Shown piece after piece: positions 23,623 through 33,076 of a DNA stretch of 64,000 nucleotides. Within the stretch, counting starts at the first letter, position 1. Each line of letters opens with the position of its first letter. The notes beneath the pieces were generated by a model that was not told where the DNA came from, ran no database searches, and saw only the letters and a list, made by a program, of their open reading frames with translations. Position numbers and translations under genes: made by a program. The DNA lies in contig NZ_JANUGY010000001.1 in the NCBI RefSeq assembly GCF_024756235.1, positions 849,711 to 913,710 on the forward strand. The letters run 5' to 3'. This DNA comes from Massilia kyonggiensis. Its GTDB lineage: Bacteria; Pseudomonadota; Gammaproteobacteria; Burkholderiales; Burkholderiaceae_D.

Positions 23623-24843
23623 CTATTTGTACTGGTACAGCGGACGGCGGATGAGGATCGGCCGGATGTCCAGGCGCACGTTGTAGATCGAATAGGATTC
23701 CATCGACGACGACTCGTAACCGACGCTGTCGTCCGTGCGTGTAAAACGGAATTCGAAGCCGAGGTCGGGCTGGACGCCGTTCGGGCTGCCGAGCGTGATG
23801 CCGATGGCGTCCTGCTGGTCGCTGTCGATCAGCTTGCTCATCAGGTCGACGACGGTGGTGTTGCCGAGGATGTCGGCGGTGAACAGCGGCTCACGATAGT
23901 ACGGCCGCGACGGGTCGAGCTTGTTGTCGGCCTTGTCCTGGGACGGTATGCATTCGCGGCTGACGATATTGAAGTGGTCGCCGTTGTCGAGGTAGCTGAC
24001 GCGCACATTGGTCACGTTGAACGCGCCCTCGTGCACGATCGCGTTCGACAGGTCGAGCACGAGCGCGCCCTTGTAGCCGATCACCTCGACGTCGCGGTTG
24101 GGCAGCACGACCATCGCCGTGTCCTCGTCGATGCCCAGGCCCAGCTTGTAACCCTTCTTGAGCATGGCCGGCAGCATGCGTGCGAAACGGCCGCGCACGA
24201 GCAGGTGCTGGTCGATGAAGACGTCGTCGCCGACGAAGCCGAGCCCGTCCGTGATCTCCTCGCCCTCTTCCACGCCCAGCTTGAGCGTGGCCAGCACGGT
24301 CCTGGGCCGGCCGAACATCGTGCTGCTCATGATGGCGGCCCCGGCGCTGGAGCCGGCGATCACGCCGCCGCGCCGGTACATGTCCCACAGCGCGTCCAGC
24401 ACCCGGGTATTGCTGCCGTCCTCGCGGCGCAGCGCGCGCGTGATCCGGCTCTGGTCGCCGCCCGCGAAGAACGCACCGTTCGCGTTGCGCACGGCCTCGG
24501 CCAGGCCACGGTCATCGGCCGCGATCTGGTAGTTACTGCCGGACAGCTTGACCGCGACAGGGACGAAGAATGCCTTGGCGCCGTAGCTGTTGAGGCGTTC
24601 GACGAGGCTCTTGCCGGACCGTTCCGGCGTGCCCGACGCCGATGCGAACACGGCGATGCGCGCCCCCTTCCCGCCCGCGAGCTGGATGATGCGTTCCCAC
24701 ACGGGACCATTCGAGGGGCGCAGATTACCGCCGATGATGACGAGGGATCCCTTGGGCTGCGCCACCGCATCGGCGGCAGCGCACCAGGGCGCGCCGGCCA
24801 GCAGCAGCACGGCCAGGAAAAGACGCAACGCAGACCGAACCAT
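23623..24843 (-). CDS. Exported cyanophycinase (peptidase S51)
   Basis: A 406-residue cyanophycinase-family peptidase. A signal peptide lies at about residues 1-24, then GSLVIIGGNLRPSN, FFAGGDQSRI and the nucleophile motif GVIAGSSAGAAIMSS (Ser about 166). GLGIDEDTAMVV completes the S51 core. About 120 extra C-terminal residues follow (SRECIPSQDKADNKL ... SMESYSIYNVRLDIRPI). S51 enzymes hydrolyse cyanophycin to beta-Asp-Arg dipeptides; exported forms let bacteria use external polymer. No cyanophycin synthetase gene is in the window, which fits a scavenging role. Confidence 0.9.
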   Translation of the reverse strand: MVRSALRLFLAVLLLAGAPWCAAADAVAQPKGSLVIIGGNLRPSNGPVWERIIQLAGGKGARIAVFASASGTPERSGKSLVERLNSYGAKAFFVPVAVKLSGSNYQIAADDRGLAEAVRNANGAFFAGGDQSRITRALRREDGSNTRVLDALWDMYRRGGVIAGSSAGAAIMSSTMFGRPRTVLATLKLGVEEGEEITDGLGFVGDDVFIDQHLLVRGRFARMLPAMLKKGYKLGLGIDEDTAMVVLPNRDVEVIGYKGALVLDLSNAIVHEGAFNVTNVRVSYLDNGDHFNIVSRECIPSQDKADNKLDPSRPYYREPLFTADILGNTTVVDLMSKLIDSDQQDAIGITLGSPNGVQPDLGFEFRFTRTDDSVGYESSSMESYSIYNVRLDIRPILIRRPLYQYK

Positions 24844-24910
24844 AAAACCCTTCCCAGCTTCAACAAACAGTAAGCCTGATTGTAGAGGACCGGCGGCGTG
24901 TTGCGTCCGG

Positions 24911-25354
24911 TCAGGAAAGATATATGTTCGGGTAGTAGCGCTCCATCAGCGAGTCAGGACGCTCCGACGGCGCAAAGCCGAAGCGGGCAAACAGGCTGTG
25001 CGCGTCGTTCGTATTGAGGGTGAAGCGGCGCAGGCGCTGCAGGCTCGGGTGCTCCATGACGATGCGGATCAGCTGCTTGGCATAGCCGCGCCCGCGGTAC
25101 TCGGGCACGACGAACACGTCGCACAGGTGGGCCATCGTCGCATAGTCGGTGATGACCCGCGCGAACGCGATCTGGCGGCCATCGAGGTAGCCGCCGAAGC
25201 ACAGCGAATTCTCGATCGAGCGCTCGACCACGGTGCGCGAAATGCCGACGGCCCAGGTCGACTGCTCGCTGAGGAAGCGGTAGATCATGGGAATATCGAG
25301 CCGCGTCCGGTCCGTGCTGACCTGGAAACTGGAATCGTTGGTGGTTGGAATCAT
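24911..25354 (-). CDS. GNAT-family N-acetyltransferase
   Basis: A 147-residue GNAT protein. It has DIPMIYRFLSEQSTWAVGIS at the N-terminus, FGGYLDGRQIAFARVITDYATMAHLCDVFVVPEYRGRGYAKQL with the R-G-x-G-Y-A acetyl-CoA motif, and the terminal DAHSLFARFGFAP. It matches the group of small GNATs sometimes annotated as sialic-acid-locus acetyltransferase-like, but substrate assignment is not justified. The ATG at 25354 is chosen; a GTG two codons earlier is also possible and neither has a clear ribosome site. Confidence 0.85.
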   Translation of the reverse strand: MIPTTNDSSFQVSTDRTRLDIPMIYRFLSEQSTWAVGISRTVVERSIENSLCFGGYLDGRQIAFARVITDYATMAHLCDVFVVPEYRGRGYAKQLIRIVMEHPSLQRLRRFTLNTNDAHSLFARFGFAPSERPDSLMERYYPNIYLS

Positions 25355-25448
25355 GGACACGCCAAACCGTCAATCTGGTAAAAAAACCAATTCTAGCCCC
25401 GTTCGGGCCTCCATGGACGTTTCCGCCAATCGTGCGTGCATGAACCGT

Positions 25449-26036
25449 TCAGCGCCTGGGCAGATAGCGTTCCGGCAGGCGCAGCGACGCGTCCTCGGCA
25501 CGCCACAACAGGTTCACGATCCACCAACGCTTGCCATCGTTGTACAGCTGGATACTGTTGATGCCGCGCTGGAACGGTTCGGCGTCCCCGCGCGCGTGCC
25601 GCGATTCGTACGTACTGAACACGTGCACGATCTGGCCGAACGTCTCCGTGCTGCGCGCGGCCTCGCGCTCGAAGAAGCCCATCGTCGCGAACGCCTTCGA
25701 GTTACGGGCGATATAGTCGTCGACCGTCATGGCGCGCAGCGCATACACCCCCTCCGGACGCACACCGACGGCCATCAGCCGGCCTTCCGGTGCGAACAGC
25801 GAGCGCATCCGGTCCCAGTCGCGCGGCTGGCCGGCCGTGCCGGAGATGACGTCGTACAGCGCCGCGACGATGCCGTCGACGGTGGCGACGTCGGCCGGAC
25901 GGGCGGCCGGGGTGGCGGCCGGCGTCGCAGCGGGCGTCGCCGCCCCCGGCGCTGCTGGTGGCACCTGTTGCTGAGCATGCGCCCCGCCCACGATCGCCAT
26001 TGCCGCAATCCAACCCATCCAGTGTCGTGCCGTCAT
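25449..26036 (-). CDS. Secreted NTF2/SnoaL-like protein
   Basis: A 195-residue protein with a signal peptide ([21 protein letters not shown]). An Ala/Pro/Thr linker built from repeated PAAT units (about residues 22-48) follows, and then a SnoaL/NTF2-like domain: [40 protein letters not shown], and the end [17 protein letters not shown]. Proteins of this type are common exported helpers with undefined ligand. Its promoter region faces that of argH. Confidence 0.82.
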   Translation of the reverse strand: MTARHWMGWIAAMAIVGGAHAQQQVPPAAPGAATPAATPAATPAARPADVATVDGIVAALYDVISGTAGQPRDWDRMRSLFAPEGRLMAVGVRPEGVYALRAMTVDDYIARNSKAFATMGFFEREAARSTETFGQIVHVFSTYESRHARGDAEPFQRGINSIQLYNDGKRWWIVNLLWRAEDASLRLPERYLPRR

Positions 26037-26145
26037 GTCCGTCTCCCGTCGTTATGTTTATGAATTGCCAAGAACACGGACATGATCGGACATTTGCGGA
26101 CGAAAGTCACCGGGGCGCAATCGCCGGGCGTACGTCTGCACAGTT

Positions 26146-26151
26146 TATAAT
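26146..26151 (+). promoter_or_regulatory. Likely argH -10 box
   Basis: A consensus TATAAT lies 37 bp ahead of the argH ATG. No good -35 hexamer is present at 16-18 bp, so this may be an activator-dependent promoter. Confidence 0.4.
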
Positions 26152-26188
26152 CAGGAATTCAAGAAAATCCCGTCACCCGTCTCCCATC

Positions 26189-27586
26189 ATGACTGATCAA
26201 TTTGCCAAAAAAGCGGAAGCCTGGTCGGCCCGCTTCTCCGAACCCGTCTCCGACCTCGTCAAGCGCTACACCGCGTCCGTCTTCTTCGACAAGCGCCTGG
26301 CCCTGTTCGACATCCAGGGTTCGCTCGCCCACGCCGAAATGCTGGCCGCCCAGGGCATCATCAGCGCTGCGGACCGCGCCGAGATCGAGCGCGGCATGGC
26401 CCAGATCCGCGGCGAGATCGAAGCCGGCCAGTTCGAGTGGCTGCTCGATCTGGAAGACGTGCACCTGAACATCGAAAAACGCCTGACGGAACTGGTCGGC
26501 GACGCCGGCAAGCGCTTGCACACGGGCCGTTCCCGCAACGACCAGGTGGCGACCGATATCCGCCTGTACATGCGCGCCGCCATCGACGACATCCTTGCCC
26601 TCTTGAGAAGCCTGCGCGGCGCCCTGACCGACCTGGCGGAACGCAACGCGGACACCATCATGCCGGGCTTCACGCACCTGCAGGTGGCGCAGCCGGTGAC
26701 CTTCGGCCACCACCTGCTGGCCTATGTGGAAATGTTCGGCCGCGACGCCGAGCGCATGGCCGACACGCGCCGCCGCGTGAACCGCCTGCCGCTGGGTGCC
26801 GCCGCCCTGGCGGGCACCACCTTCCCCATCGACCGCCTGCGCGTGGCCAAGACTCTCGGCTTCGAAGACGTCTGCCACAACTCGCTCGACGCTGTGTCTG
26901 ATCGCGATTTCGCCATCGAGTTCACGGCAGCCGCATCGGTTTTGATGATGCACATCTCGCGCATGTCGGAAGAGCTGGTGACGTGGATGAGCCCGCGCAT
27001 CGGCTTCATCGACATCGCGGACCGCTTCTGCACCGGCTCGTCGATCATGCCGCAGAAAAAGAACCCGGACGTGCCGGAACTGGCGCGCGGCAAGACGGGC
27101 CGCGTCTACGGTCACCTGATGGGCCTGCTGACCCTGATGAAAGGCCAGCCGCTCGCGTACAACAAGGACAACCAGGAAGACAAGGAACCGCTGTTCGACA
27201 CCGTCGACACCGTGCTGGACACCCTGCGCATCTTCACCGACATGGCTTCCGGCATCACGGTCAAGCCGGAAAACATGCGCGCCGCCGCCCTGCAGGGCTA
27301 TGCGACGGCAACCGACCTGGCCGACTACCTCGTCAAGAAGGGCCTGCCGTTCCGCGACGCCCACGAAGCCGTGGCGCACGCCGTGCGCGCGTGCGACGAC
27401 GCGAAGTGCGACCTGTCGGAGATGTCGCTGGAACGCCTGCGCGAGTTCTCGCCGCTGATCGAGCAGGACGTGTTCGCCGTGCTGACGCTGGAAGGTTCCG
27501 TCGCGGCGCGCGACCACGTGGGCGGCACGGCGCCGAACCAGGTGCGCGCGGCCATTGCGCGCGTGCGGGCACAATTGGCGGAATAA
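26189..27586 (+). CDS. argH: Argininosuccinate lyase
   Basis: A 465-residue argininosuccinate lyase, normal length. It has the fumarase/aspartase superfamily regions [39 protein letters not shown] and the signature [12 protein letters not shown] with the catalytic serine loop. It splits argininosuccinate into arginine and fumarate, the last step of arginine synthesis. The start at 26189 begins [16 protein letters not shown], the usual N-terminus; longer upstream reading lacks homology. It is followed after 36 bp by a small gene and a HAD phosphatase gene. Confidence 0.97.
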   Translation: MTDQFAKKAEAWSARFSEPVSDLVKRYTASVFFDKRLALFDIQGSLAHAEMLAAQGIISAADRAEIERGMAQIRGEIEAGQFEWLLDLEDVHLNIEKRLTELVGDAGKRLHTGRSRNDQVATDIRLYMRAAIDDILALLRSLRGALTDLAERNADTIMPGFTHLQVAQPVTFGHHLLAYVEMFGRDAERMADTRRRVNRLPLGAAALAGTTFPIDRLRVAKTLGFEDVCHNSLDAVSDRDFAIEFTAAASVLMMHISRMSEELVTWMSPRIGFIDIADRFCTGSSIMPQKKNPDVPELARGKTGRVYGHLMGLLTLMKGQPLAYNKDNQEDKEPLFDTVDTVLDTLRIFTDMASGITVKPENMRAAALQGYATATDLADYLVKKGLPFRDAHEAVAHAVRACDDAKCDLSEMSLERLREFSPLIEQDVFAVLTLEGSVAARDHVGGTAPNQVRAAIARVRAQLAE

Positions 27587-27622
27587 GGACGCCGAAGGGT
27601 GTCCGCCCTGACGGAGACACCC

Positions 27623-27880
27623 ATGCAACGCTACGGCAACCAGAGTCGTGACTCCGGCGTCGTCGCCTACGACATCGACGCCGGCCAGATCATCGTCCAG
27701 TTCAGGAACGGCGACCGCTATCTCTACACGGAAGACAGCGCCGGCGCCGCCAACATCGCGCGAATGCAGGAACTGGCCCGGGCCGGCCGCGGGCTGTCGA
27801 GCTTTATCAGCCAGCACGTCCACGACCGCTACGCCCGCAAGATCACCACGCCGACTGTAACCCACAAGAAAGATCCATGA
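27623..27880 (+). CDS. Small KTSC-like protein, 85 aa
   Basis: Starts at the ATG 27623, with a GGAG ribosome site upstream. The sequence SGVVAYDIDAGQIIVQFRNGDRYLYTED, followed by a helix and GRGLSSFISQHVHDRYARK, resembles the KTSC domain (F-x-x-G-x-x-Y-x-Y, then a lysine/serine-rich end). The match is partial and I treat it as likely rather than sure. The stop overlaps the next start as ATGA, so it is coupled to the HAD phosphatase. Confidence 0.72.
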   Translation: MQRYGNQSRDSGVVAYDIDAGQIIVQFRNGDRYLYTEDSAGAANIARMQELARAGRGLSSFISQHVHDRYARKITTPTVTHKKDP

Positions 27881-28548
27881 CCGCAACCCCAGCCCTGCCC
27901 CAGCGCGACTTTGCCGCCTTCCTGTTCGACATGGACGGCACCATCCTCACATCCATCAAGGCCGCCGAGCGGGTCTGGGGCGACTGGGCCGCCAGCCACG
28001 GGCTCGACGTGGCCGCCTTCCTGCCCACCATCCACGGCAAGCGCACCGAGGAAACGATCCGCGCGCTGGAACTGCCGGGCGTCGACCCGGTGGCGGAAGC
28101 CGCGTTCATCACGCGCGCGGAGATCGAGGACGTGGCCGGCATCGAAGCCATCGAAGGCGCTGCCGACTTCATCGCCAGCCTGCCGGCCGGGCGCTGGGCC
28201 ATCGTGACCTCTGCGCCGCGGGCGCTGGCCGAAGCGCGCATCGCCGCGGCCGGCCTGCCGCTGCCGGCGGTGCTGGTGGCCGCGGAAGACGTCGAACGGG
28301 GCAAGCCCGCGCCCGACCCTTTCCTGCTGGGCGCGCGCAAGCTGGGCGTGAAGCCGGAAGACTGCCTCGTGTTCGAAGACACGCTGGCCGGCCTGCGTTC
28401 GGCAGCCGCCGCCGGCATGGACAGTATCGTCGTGACGGTGACCCACGCGCATCCGCTCGACACCGATGTCGTTTCGGTGCTCGACTATGCGAACCTGCGC
28501 GCCGTGACGACGGCCGACGGCCTGCTGCGCGTGCAGCGCCGGGCGTGA
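27877..28548 (+). CDS. HAD-superfamily phosphatase (subfamily IA)
   Basis: A 223-residue HAD hydrolase. Motif I is FLFDMDGTILTS, motif II is VTSAPRALAEARIAAAG, motif III is GKPAPDPFLLGARKLGV, and motif IV is CLVFEDTLAGLRSAAAAGM. The helical cap and overall sequence are like YfbT/GPP-type sugar-phosphate or glycerol-3-phosphate phosphatases. The exact substrate is not certain. Overlaps the KTSC-like gene by four bases and is convergent with the cupin gene. Confidence 0.88.
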   Translation: MTATPALPQRDFAAFLFDMDGTILTSIKAAERVWGDWAASHGLDVAAFLPTIHGKRTEETIRALELPGVDPVAEAAFITRAEIEDVAGIEAIEGAADFIASLPAGRWAIVTSAPRALAEARIAAAGLPLPAVLVAAEDVERGKPAPDPFLLGARKLGVKPEDCLVFEDTLAGLRSAAAAGMDSIVVTVTHAHPLDTDVVSVLDYANLRAVTTADGLLRVQRRA

Positions 28549-28564
28549 CCGCCCGACAAGTCCG

Positions 28565-29161
28565 CTAGCGGCGGGGTTCGTCCGGCGCCACGCCGGCCTG
28601 CTCTCCGTGGTCGGCCCGGAACACCCGGGGTTCCAGCGTCTTTTCGTCCGTCTCGATAGCTGCGCCTTGCGCCGCAGCCGGCATGGACGACGTGCGCGTA
28701 TCGCGCTTGGGATACGGCGTCCCGTCGCGGTAAGAATAGCTGTCGGTCTTGCCGTCATACACGAGGTCGATGTCCGGATACTCGGCCCGGTCCTCGGGAA
28801 TGCGCGAGCCCACGCACAGGAACAGCGCATTGCCCCAGCCCCGGTTGACGAGCTGGTGGCCGTTCGGCCGCCCGGCCGGGAAGGCCGCGCAATCGCCTGC
28901 GCGCATCAAAGTCTCTCCTTCGTCCGTGACGAGCGTCAGCTCGCCGGAGACGACCATCACGAATTCGTCCTCGTGGCTGTGCCAGTGGCGCTGCGACGAG
29001 GCGGCGCCGGGCAGCAGTTCGACGAGGTTGACGCCGAACTGGGTCAGGCCGCCGGCATCGCCCAGCGCCTGCTTGCTGCGGCCGTTGACGGCTTCGGCAA
29101 AGGGATCGGGATACCCGGTACCGGTCAGCACGGGAATACTGCTCAGGTCTAGCCGCGACAT
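28565..29161 (-). CDS. Cupin-domain protein
   Basis: A 198-residue single-domain cupin. Metal-binding motif 1 is RHWHSHEDEFVMVVSGELTLVTDEGETLMRAG and motif 2 is FPAGRPNGHQLVNRG. A roughly 70-residue C-terminal tail follows that includes DIDLVYDGKTDSYSYRDGTPYPKRD. Similar proteins are annotated as transcriptional regulators or as conserved cupins of unknown function. It lies 42 bp downstream of paaZ on the same strand and could be the last gene of the phenylacetate operon, though the link is only positional. Confidence 0.83.
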   Translation of the reverse strand: MSRLDLSSIPVLTGTGYPDPFAEAVNGRSKQALGDAGGLTQFGVNLVELLPGAASSQRHWHSHEDEFVMVVSGELTLVTDEGETLMRAGDCAAFPAGRPNGHQLVNRGWGNALFLCVGSRIPEDRAEYPDIDLVYDGKTDSYSYRDGTPYPKRDTRTSSMPAAAQGAAIETDEKTLEPRVFRADHGEQAGVAPDEPRR

Positions 29162-29203
29162 GACTTTCTCCTTATCAGGTTCACGCGCGGCCTTGGCCCT
29201 TCC

Positions 29204-31255
29204 TCAGCCGCGTTTCTGCACCAGCGTCAGGATATCGTAACTTGCGACGAGTTCGTCGTTCTGATTCGTCACCTGCACGTCCCACGCTACCACGCCCTGC
29301 CCCCGTCCCTGGTCGTCCGTGCGGTTGCGGTCGACCTTGCGCTTGCACGTGAGGCGCGCGCGGATCGTGTCGCCGATCGCCACCGGCGCCACGAAGCGCA
29401 GGTTGTCGAGACCATAGTTCGCCAGCACGGGGCCGGGCGCGGGCGACACGAACAGGCCCGCCGCCGCCGACAGCACGAAGTAGCCGTGGGCGATGCGCTT
29501 GCCGAACTGTGTGTCCTTGGCCGCGATCTCGTCGAAGTGCATGTAGAAGTAATCGCCCGAGACGCCGCCGAAGTTGACGATGTCCGCCTCGCTGACCGTG
29601 CGGCGGTGCGTCAGCAGCGAGTGGCCGATCTCCAGGTCTTCGAAGTAGCGACGGAATGGGTGCACGTCCGATTCCTTGACGGCCGCGCCGCGCACATACT
29701 CTCCCGTGACGGCCGCCAGCATCGTCGGCGAACCTTGCACCGCCGCCCGCTGCAGGAAGTGTTTGACCGCGCGGATACCGCCGAGTTCCTCGCCGCCGCC
29801 GGCGCGGCCCGGACCGCCGTGCTTGAGCATCGGCAGCGGCGAGCCGTGGCCCGTGGAGTCCACGGCCGCCACGCGGTCGAGGATGTGCACGCGGCCATGC
29901 GACGCCGCGGCGACCGGCACCGCATGCGCCGCGATGGCCGGGTCCTTCGTCACGAGGGTCGTCACGAGGCTGCCCCTGCCGCGGGCGGCCAGCGCCAGCG
30001 CCTCGTCGATGTCGCGGTAGGTCATCATCGTGCTCACGGGACCGAACGCTTCGATGTCGTGCACGGCATCGTTGACCATCGCGTTCTGGCACAGCAGCAA
30101 GGTGGGCGCGAAGAACGCACCGGCCGCGCAGCCGTCGCCGACGGGATTGAAACCGTCGCGGGCGCTGAACAGGACCTCGTTGCCGCGCGCAAGCATTTCG
30201 ACACGCTCGCTGACGTCGCGCTGCTGGTCCAGCGACGCCAATGCGCCCATGCGCACGCCCTCGACTTTCGGATTGCCGACGACGATCTTCGCGAGCCGCG
30301 CGCGCAGGCGCTCCCCGACGACGTCCGCCAGGTGCTCGGGCACGATCACGCGGCGGATTGCCGTGCACTTCTGGCCCGCCTTGCCCGTCATCTCGCGCGC
30401 CACTTCCTTGACGAACAGATCCAGTTCCTCGTCGTCGGGCGTGACGTCCGGTGCGAGGATCGCGGCGTTCAGCGAATCCGCCTCCGCCGTGAACGGCACG
30501 GATTCGCGGATCAGGTTCGCATTGCCGCGCAGCTTCGCGGCCGTGTCGGCGGACCCCGTGAACGTCACCGCATCGAAGCCGTTCAGGCGGTCCAGCAGAT
30601 CGCCCGTCGAACCGATGACGAGTTGCAGGCAGCCTTCAGGCAGCAGTTCCGATTCCATCATCATCTTCACGACGGCATGCGTGAGGTAGCTCGTCGCGGT
30701 GGCCGGCTTGGCGATGCAGGGCATCGCGGCGAGGAAGCTCGGCGCGAATTTTTCCAGCAGCCCCCAGATCGGAAAATTAAAAGCGTTGATGTGCACGGCG
30801 ACGCCGCCGCGCGGCACGAGGATGTGCGTGCCCGCGAAGCCGCCCCGCTTGCCGAGCGCCATGGCCGGACCTTCGTGCAGCACGTTCGACGACGGCAGTT
30901 CGCGCCCGCCGATGCTGGCATAGGCGAACAACGTGCCGATGCCGCCTTCGACGTCGACCCAGCTGTCGGGCCGCGTGGCGCCCGTCAGGTGCGAGATCTC
31001 GTACAGCTCTTCCTTGCGCTCCATCAGGTAAGTCGCGAGGGCCTTCAGGCGCTGGGCGCGCTTCTGGAAGTCCATCTGCATCAGCGCCTGCACGCCCGTC
31101 TTGCGGGCATACGCAACGGCTTCGCCGAAGTCGATACTGTCGGCGTGGGTGTGATAGATCAGCTGGTTGTCCAGCGCGCTGTGCAGCGGCTGGTGCGCCT
31201 CGGTGCCGAGCCAGCGGCCGGCGATCAGGCTTTGCAGGGTGGTTGGGGTGTGCAT
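29204..31255 (-). CDS. paaZ: Oxepin-CoA hydrolase / 3-oxo-5,6-dehydrosuberyl-CoA semialdehyde dehydrogenase
   Basis: A 683-residue bifunctional enzyme, matching the PaaZ length. The N-terminal aldehyde dehydrogenase domain (about 1-520) contains HINAFNFPIWGLLEKFAPSF, VTFTGSADTAAKLRGN and the catalytic Cys in GQKCTAIRRVIVP. The C-terminal MaoC-type (R)-hydratase domain (about 545-683) has DYFYMHFDEIAAKDTQFGKR followed by the catalytic His-Gly. The hydratase opens the oxepin ring and the dehydrogenase oxidises the resulting aldehyde. Cytoplasmic. It is near the end of the leftward paa operon. Confidence 0.95.
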   Translation of the reverse strand: MHTPTTLQSLIAGRWLGTEAHQPLHSALDNQLIYHTHADSIDFGEAVAYARKTGVQALMQMDFQKRAQRLKALATYLMERKEELYEISHLTGATRPDSWVDVEGGIGTLFAYASIGGRELPSSNVLHEGPAMALGKRGGFAGTHILVPRGGVAVHINAFNFPIWGLLEKFAPSFLAAMPCIAKPATATSYLTHAVVKMMMESELLPEGCLQLVIGSTGDLLDRLNGFDAVTFTGSADTAAKLRGNANLIRESVPFTAEADSLNAAILAPDVTPDDEELDLFVKEVAREMTGKAGQKCTAIRRVIVPEHLADVVGERLRARLAKIVVGNPKVEGVRMGALASLDQQRDVSERVEMLARGNEVLFSARDGFNPVGDGCAAGAFFAPTLLLCQNAMVNDAVHDIEAFGPVSTMMTYRDIDEALALAARGRGSLVTTLVTKDPAIAAHAVPVAAASHGRVHILDRVAAVDSTGHGSPLPMLKHGGPGRAGGGEELGGIRAVKHFLQRAAVQGSPTMLAAVTGEYVRGAAVKESDVHPFRRYFEDLEIGHSLLTHRRTVSEADIVNFGGVSGDYFYMHFDEIAAKDTQFGKRIAHGYFVLSAAAGLFVSPAPGPVLANYGLDNLRFVAPVAIGDTIRARLTCKRKVDRNRTDDQGRGQGVVAWDVQVTNQNDELVASYDILTLVQKRG

Positions 31256-31265
31256 CCTCGTCTCC

Positions 31266-31859
31266 TTATCGTTTTGGCTTGTGCGGCTCGTCGAACACGA
31301 TGCGCGGCCGGTCCGGTTCCACTTCCGTGTACGCCTCGACTTCGCGCATCGTCTTCATCGACCTGACGTTCAGGTCGTGGTACTGCCGCGTCCCATAACT
31401 CTTCCACGCAATCTCTTCGTCCGACACGGCCCGCACGATCTTCGCCGGCGCGCCCAGCACGAGGCTGCGCGGCGGGATCACCATGCCTGCCTTCACGAAC
31501 GCCGCCGCGCCCACGATGGATTCCGCGCCGACGACCGCCTTGTCCATGACGACCGCATTCATCCCGACCATCGCATTGCGCCCCACGCGGCAGCCATGTA
31601 GCACGGCGCCGTGGCCGATGTGGCCGTCCACCTCGACGACCGTGTCGTCTTCCGGAAAGCCGTGCATGACACACGTGTCCTGCACGTTGGCGCCCTCTTC
31701 CAGGATCAGCCGTCCGAAGTCGCCCCTCAGGGATGCGAGCGGCCCGACATAGCAGCGCGGGCCGACGATCACGTCGCCGATCAGCACCGCCGTCGGGTGC
31801 ACGTACGCCATCGGGTGCACGACGGGACGCAGGCCGTCGATTTCATAGACCTTCACCAT
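31266..31859 (-). CDS. paaY: Phenylacetate-degradation thioesterase PaaY (hexapeptide-repeat)
   Basis: A 197-residue left-handed beta-helix protein of the gamma-carbonic-anhydrase type: [29 protein letters not shown], then [28 protein letters not shown]. The histidines that bind the active-site metal are in the HGFPEDD and [10 protein letters not shown] segments. PaaY hydrolyses dead-end CoA esters such as 2-hydroxycyclohepta-1,4,6-triene-1-formyl-CoA, freeing CoA when the pathway stalls. It starts one base after the paaJ stop, so it is tightly coupled in the operon. Confidence 0.93.
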   Translation of the reverse strand: MVKVYEIDGLRPVVHPMAYVHPTAVLIGDVIVGPRCYVGPLASLRGDFGRLILEEGANVQDTCVMHGFPEDDTVVEVDGHIGHGAVLHGCRVGRNAMVGMNAVVMDKAVVGAESIVGAAAFVKAGMVIPPRSLVLGAPAKIVRAVSDEEIAWKSYGTRQYHDLNVRSMKTMREVEAYTEVEPDRPRIVFDEPHKPKR

Positions 31860-31860
31860 C

Positions 31861-33066
31861 TCATACCCGTTCCACGATCAGGGCGATGCCTTGACCCACG
31901 CCAATGCACATGGTGCACAGCGCGTAGCGGCCGCCCGTGCGGTGCAGCTGGTTGACGGCCGCCGTGACGAGCCGCGCACCGGAGGCGCCTAGCGGGTGGC
32001 CGATGGCGATCGCGCCGCCGTTCGGGTTCACGTGCGCGGCATCGTCCGGCAGGCCCAGGTCGCGCAGCACGGCCAGGCCCTGCGACGCAAACGCTTCGTT
32101 CAGTTCGATCACGTCCATCTGGCCGATGCTCAAGCCAGTCATCGCCAGCAGTTTCTTCGTCGCGGGCGCGGGGCCGAAGCCCATGATGCGCGGTTCCAGG
32201 CCCACCGTCGCCATGCCGACGATGCGGGCGCGCGGCGTCAGGCCGAATTTGTCCACTGCCGCGCCGGAGGCGACCAGCACGGCGCAGGCGCCGTCGTTCA
32301 CGCCGGACGCGTTGCCGGCCGTGACTGTGCCGTCCGGCGTCACGACGCCTTTCAGGCGGGCCAGCGATTCCAGGCTCGTGTCCGGACGCGGGTGCTCGTC
32401 CGTGTCGAACACGTGCGACTCGCCTTTGCGCCCGTGGATCGTCACCGGCACGATCTCGTCTTTAAAAACGCCGGCCGCATGCGCCGCCGCCCAGCGCTGC
32501 TGGCTGCGCAGCGCGAACGCATCCTGGTCGCCGCGCGCGATGCCGAACTCGCGCGCCACGTTCTCGGCTGTCTCCGGCATCGAGTCGATGCCGTACTGCG
32601 CCTTCATCTTCGGATTCACGAAGCGCCAGCCAATCGTCGTGTCCTCGATCTTCGCCGTGCGCGAGAAGGCGCTGTCGGCCTTGGCCACCACGAACGGCGC
32701 GCGCGTCATGCTCTCGACGCCGCCGGCGATGACCAGGTTCGCCTCGCCCGCGCGGATGGCACGCGCGGCGCTGCCGACGGCGTCCAGGCTGGAGCCGCAC
32801 AGGCGGTTGATCGTGGAGCCGGACACTCCCGGCGGCAGGCCGGCCAGCAGCGCGGCCATGCGCGCGACGTTGCGGTTGTCTTCGCCGGCGCCGTTGGCGC
32901 AGCCGTACAAGACGTCGTCGACCTGGGACCAGTCGATGCCCGGATTGCGGGCGATGAGCGCGGCGATCGGCAGCGCGGCCAGGTCGTCCGCGCGCACGCC
33001 GGACAGGGCGCCGCCGAAACGGCCGAACGGGGTGCGGATGGCGTCGACGATGAATGCGTCAGTCAT
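31861..33066 (-). CDS. paaJ: 3-oxoadipyl-CoA / 3-oxo-5,6-dehydrosuberyl-CoA thiolase
   Basis: A 401-residue thiolase of the beta-ketoadipyl-CoA type. It begins [20 protein letters not shown]. The nucleophilic Cys is in [17 protein letters not shown] (about residue 90), the His in [12 protein letters not shown] and the second catalytic Cys in [11 protein letters not shown]. It performs the two thiolytic steps of phenylacetate breakdown, releasing acetyl-CoA and then succinyl-CoA. Sequence alone does not separate it from PcaF; the operon decides. Confidence 0.94.
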   Translation of the reverse strand: MTDAFIVDAIRTPFGRFGGALSGVRADDLAALPIAALIARNPGIDWSQVDDVLYGCANGAGEDNRNVARMAALLAGLPPGVSGSTINRLCGSSLDAVGSAARAIRAGEANLVIAGGVESMTRAPFVVAKADSAFSRTAKIEDTTIGWRFVNPKMKAQYGIDSMPETAENVAREFGIARGDQDAFALRSQQRWAAAHAAGVFKDEIVPVTIHGRKGESHVFDTDEHPRPDTSLESLARLKGVVTPDGTVTAGNASGVNDGACAVLVASGAAVDKFGLTPRARIVGMATVGLEPRIMGFGPAPATKKLLAMTGLSIGQMDVIELNEAFASQGLAVLRDLGLPDDAAHVNPNGGAIAIGHPLGASGARLVTAAVNQLHRTGGRYALCTMCIGVGQGIALIVERV

Positions 33067-33076
33067 GAGAGTCTCC

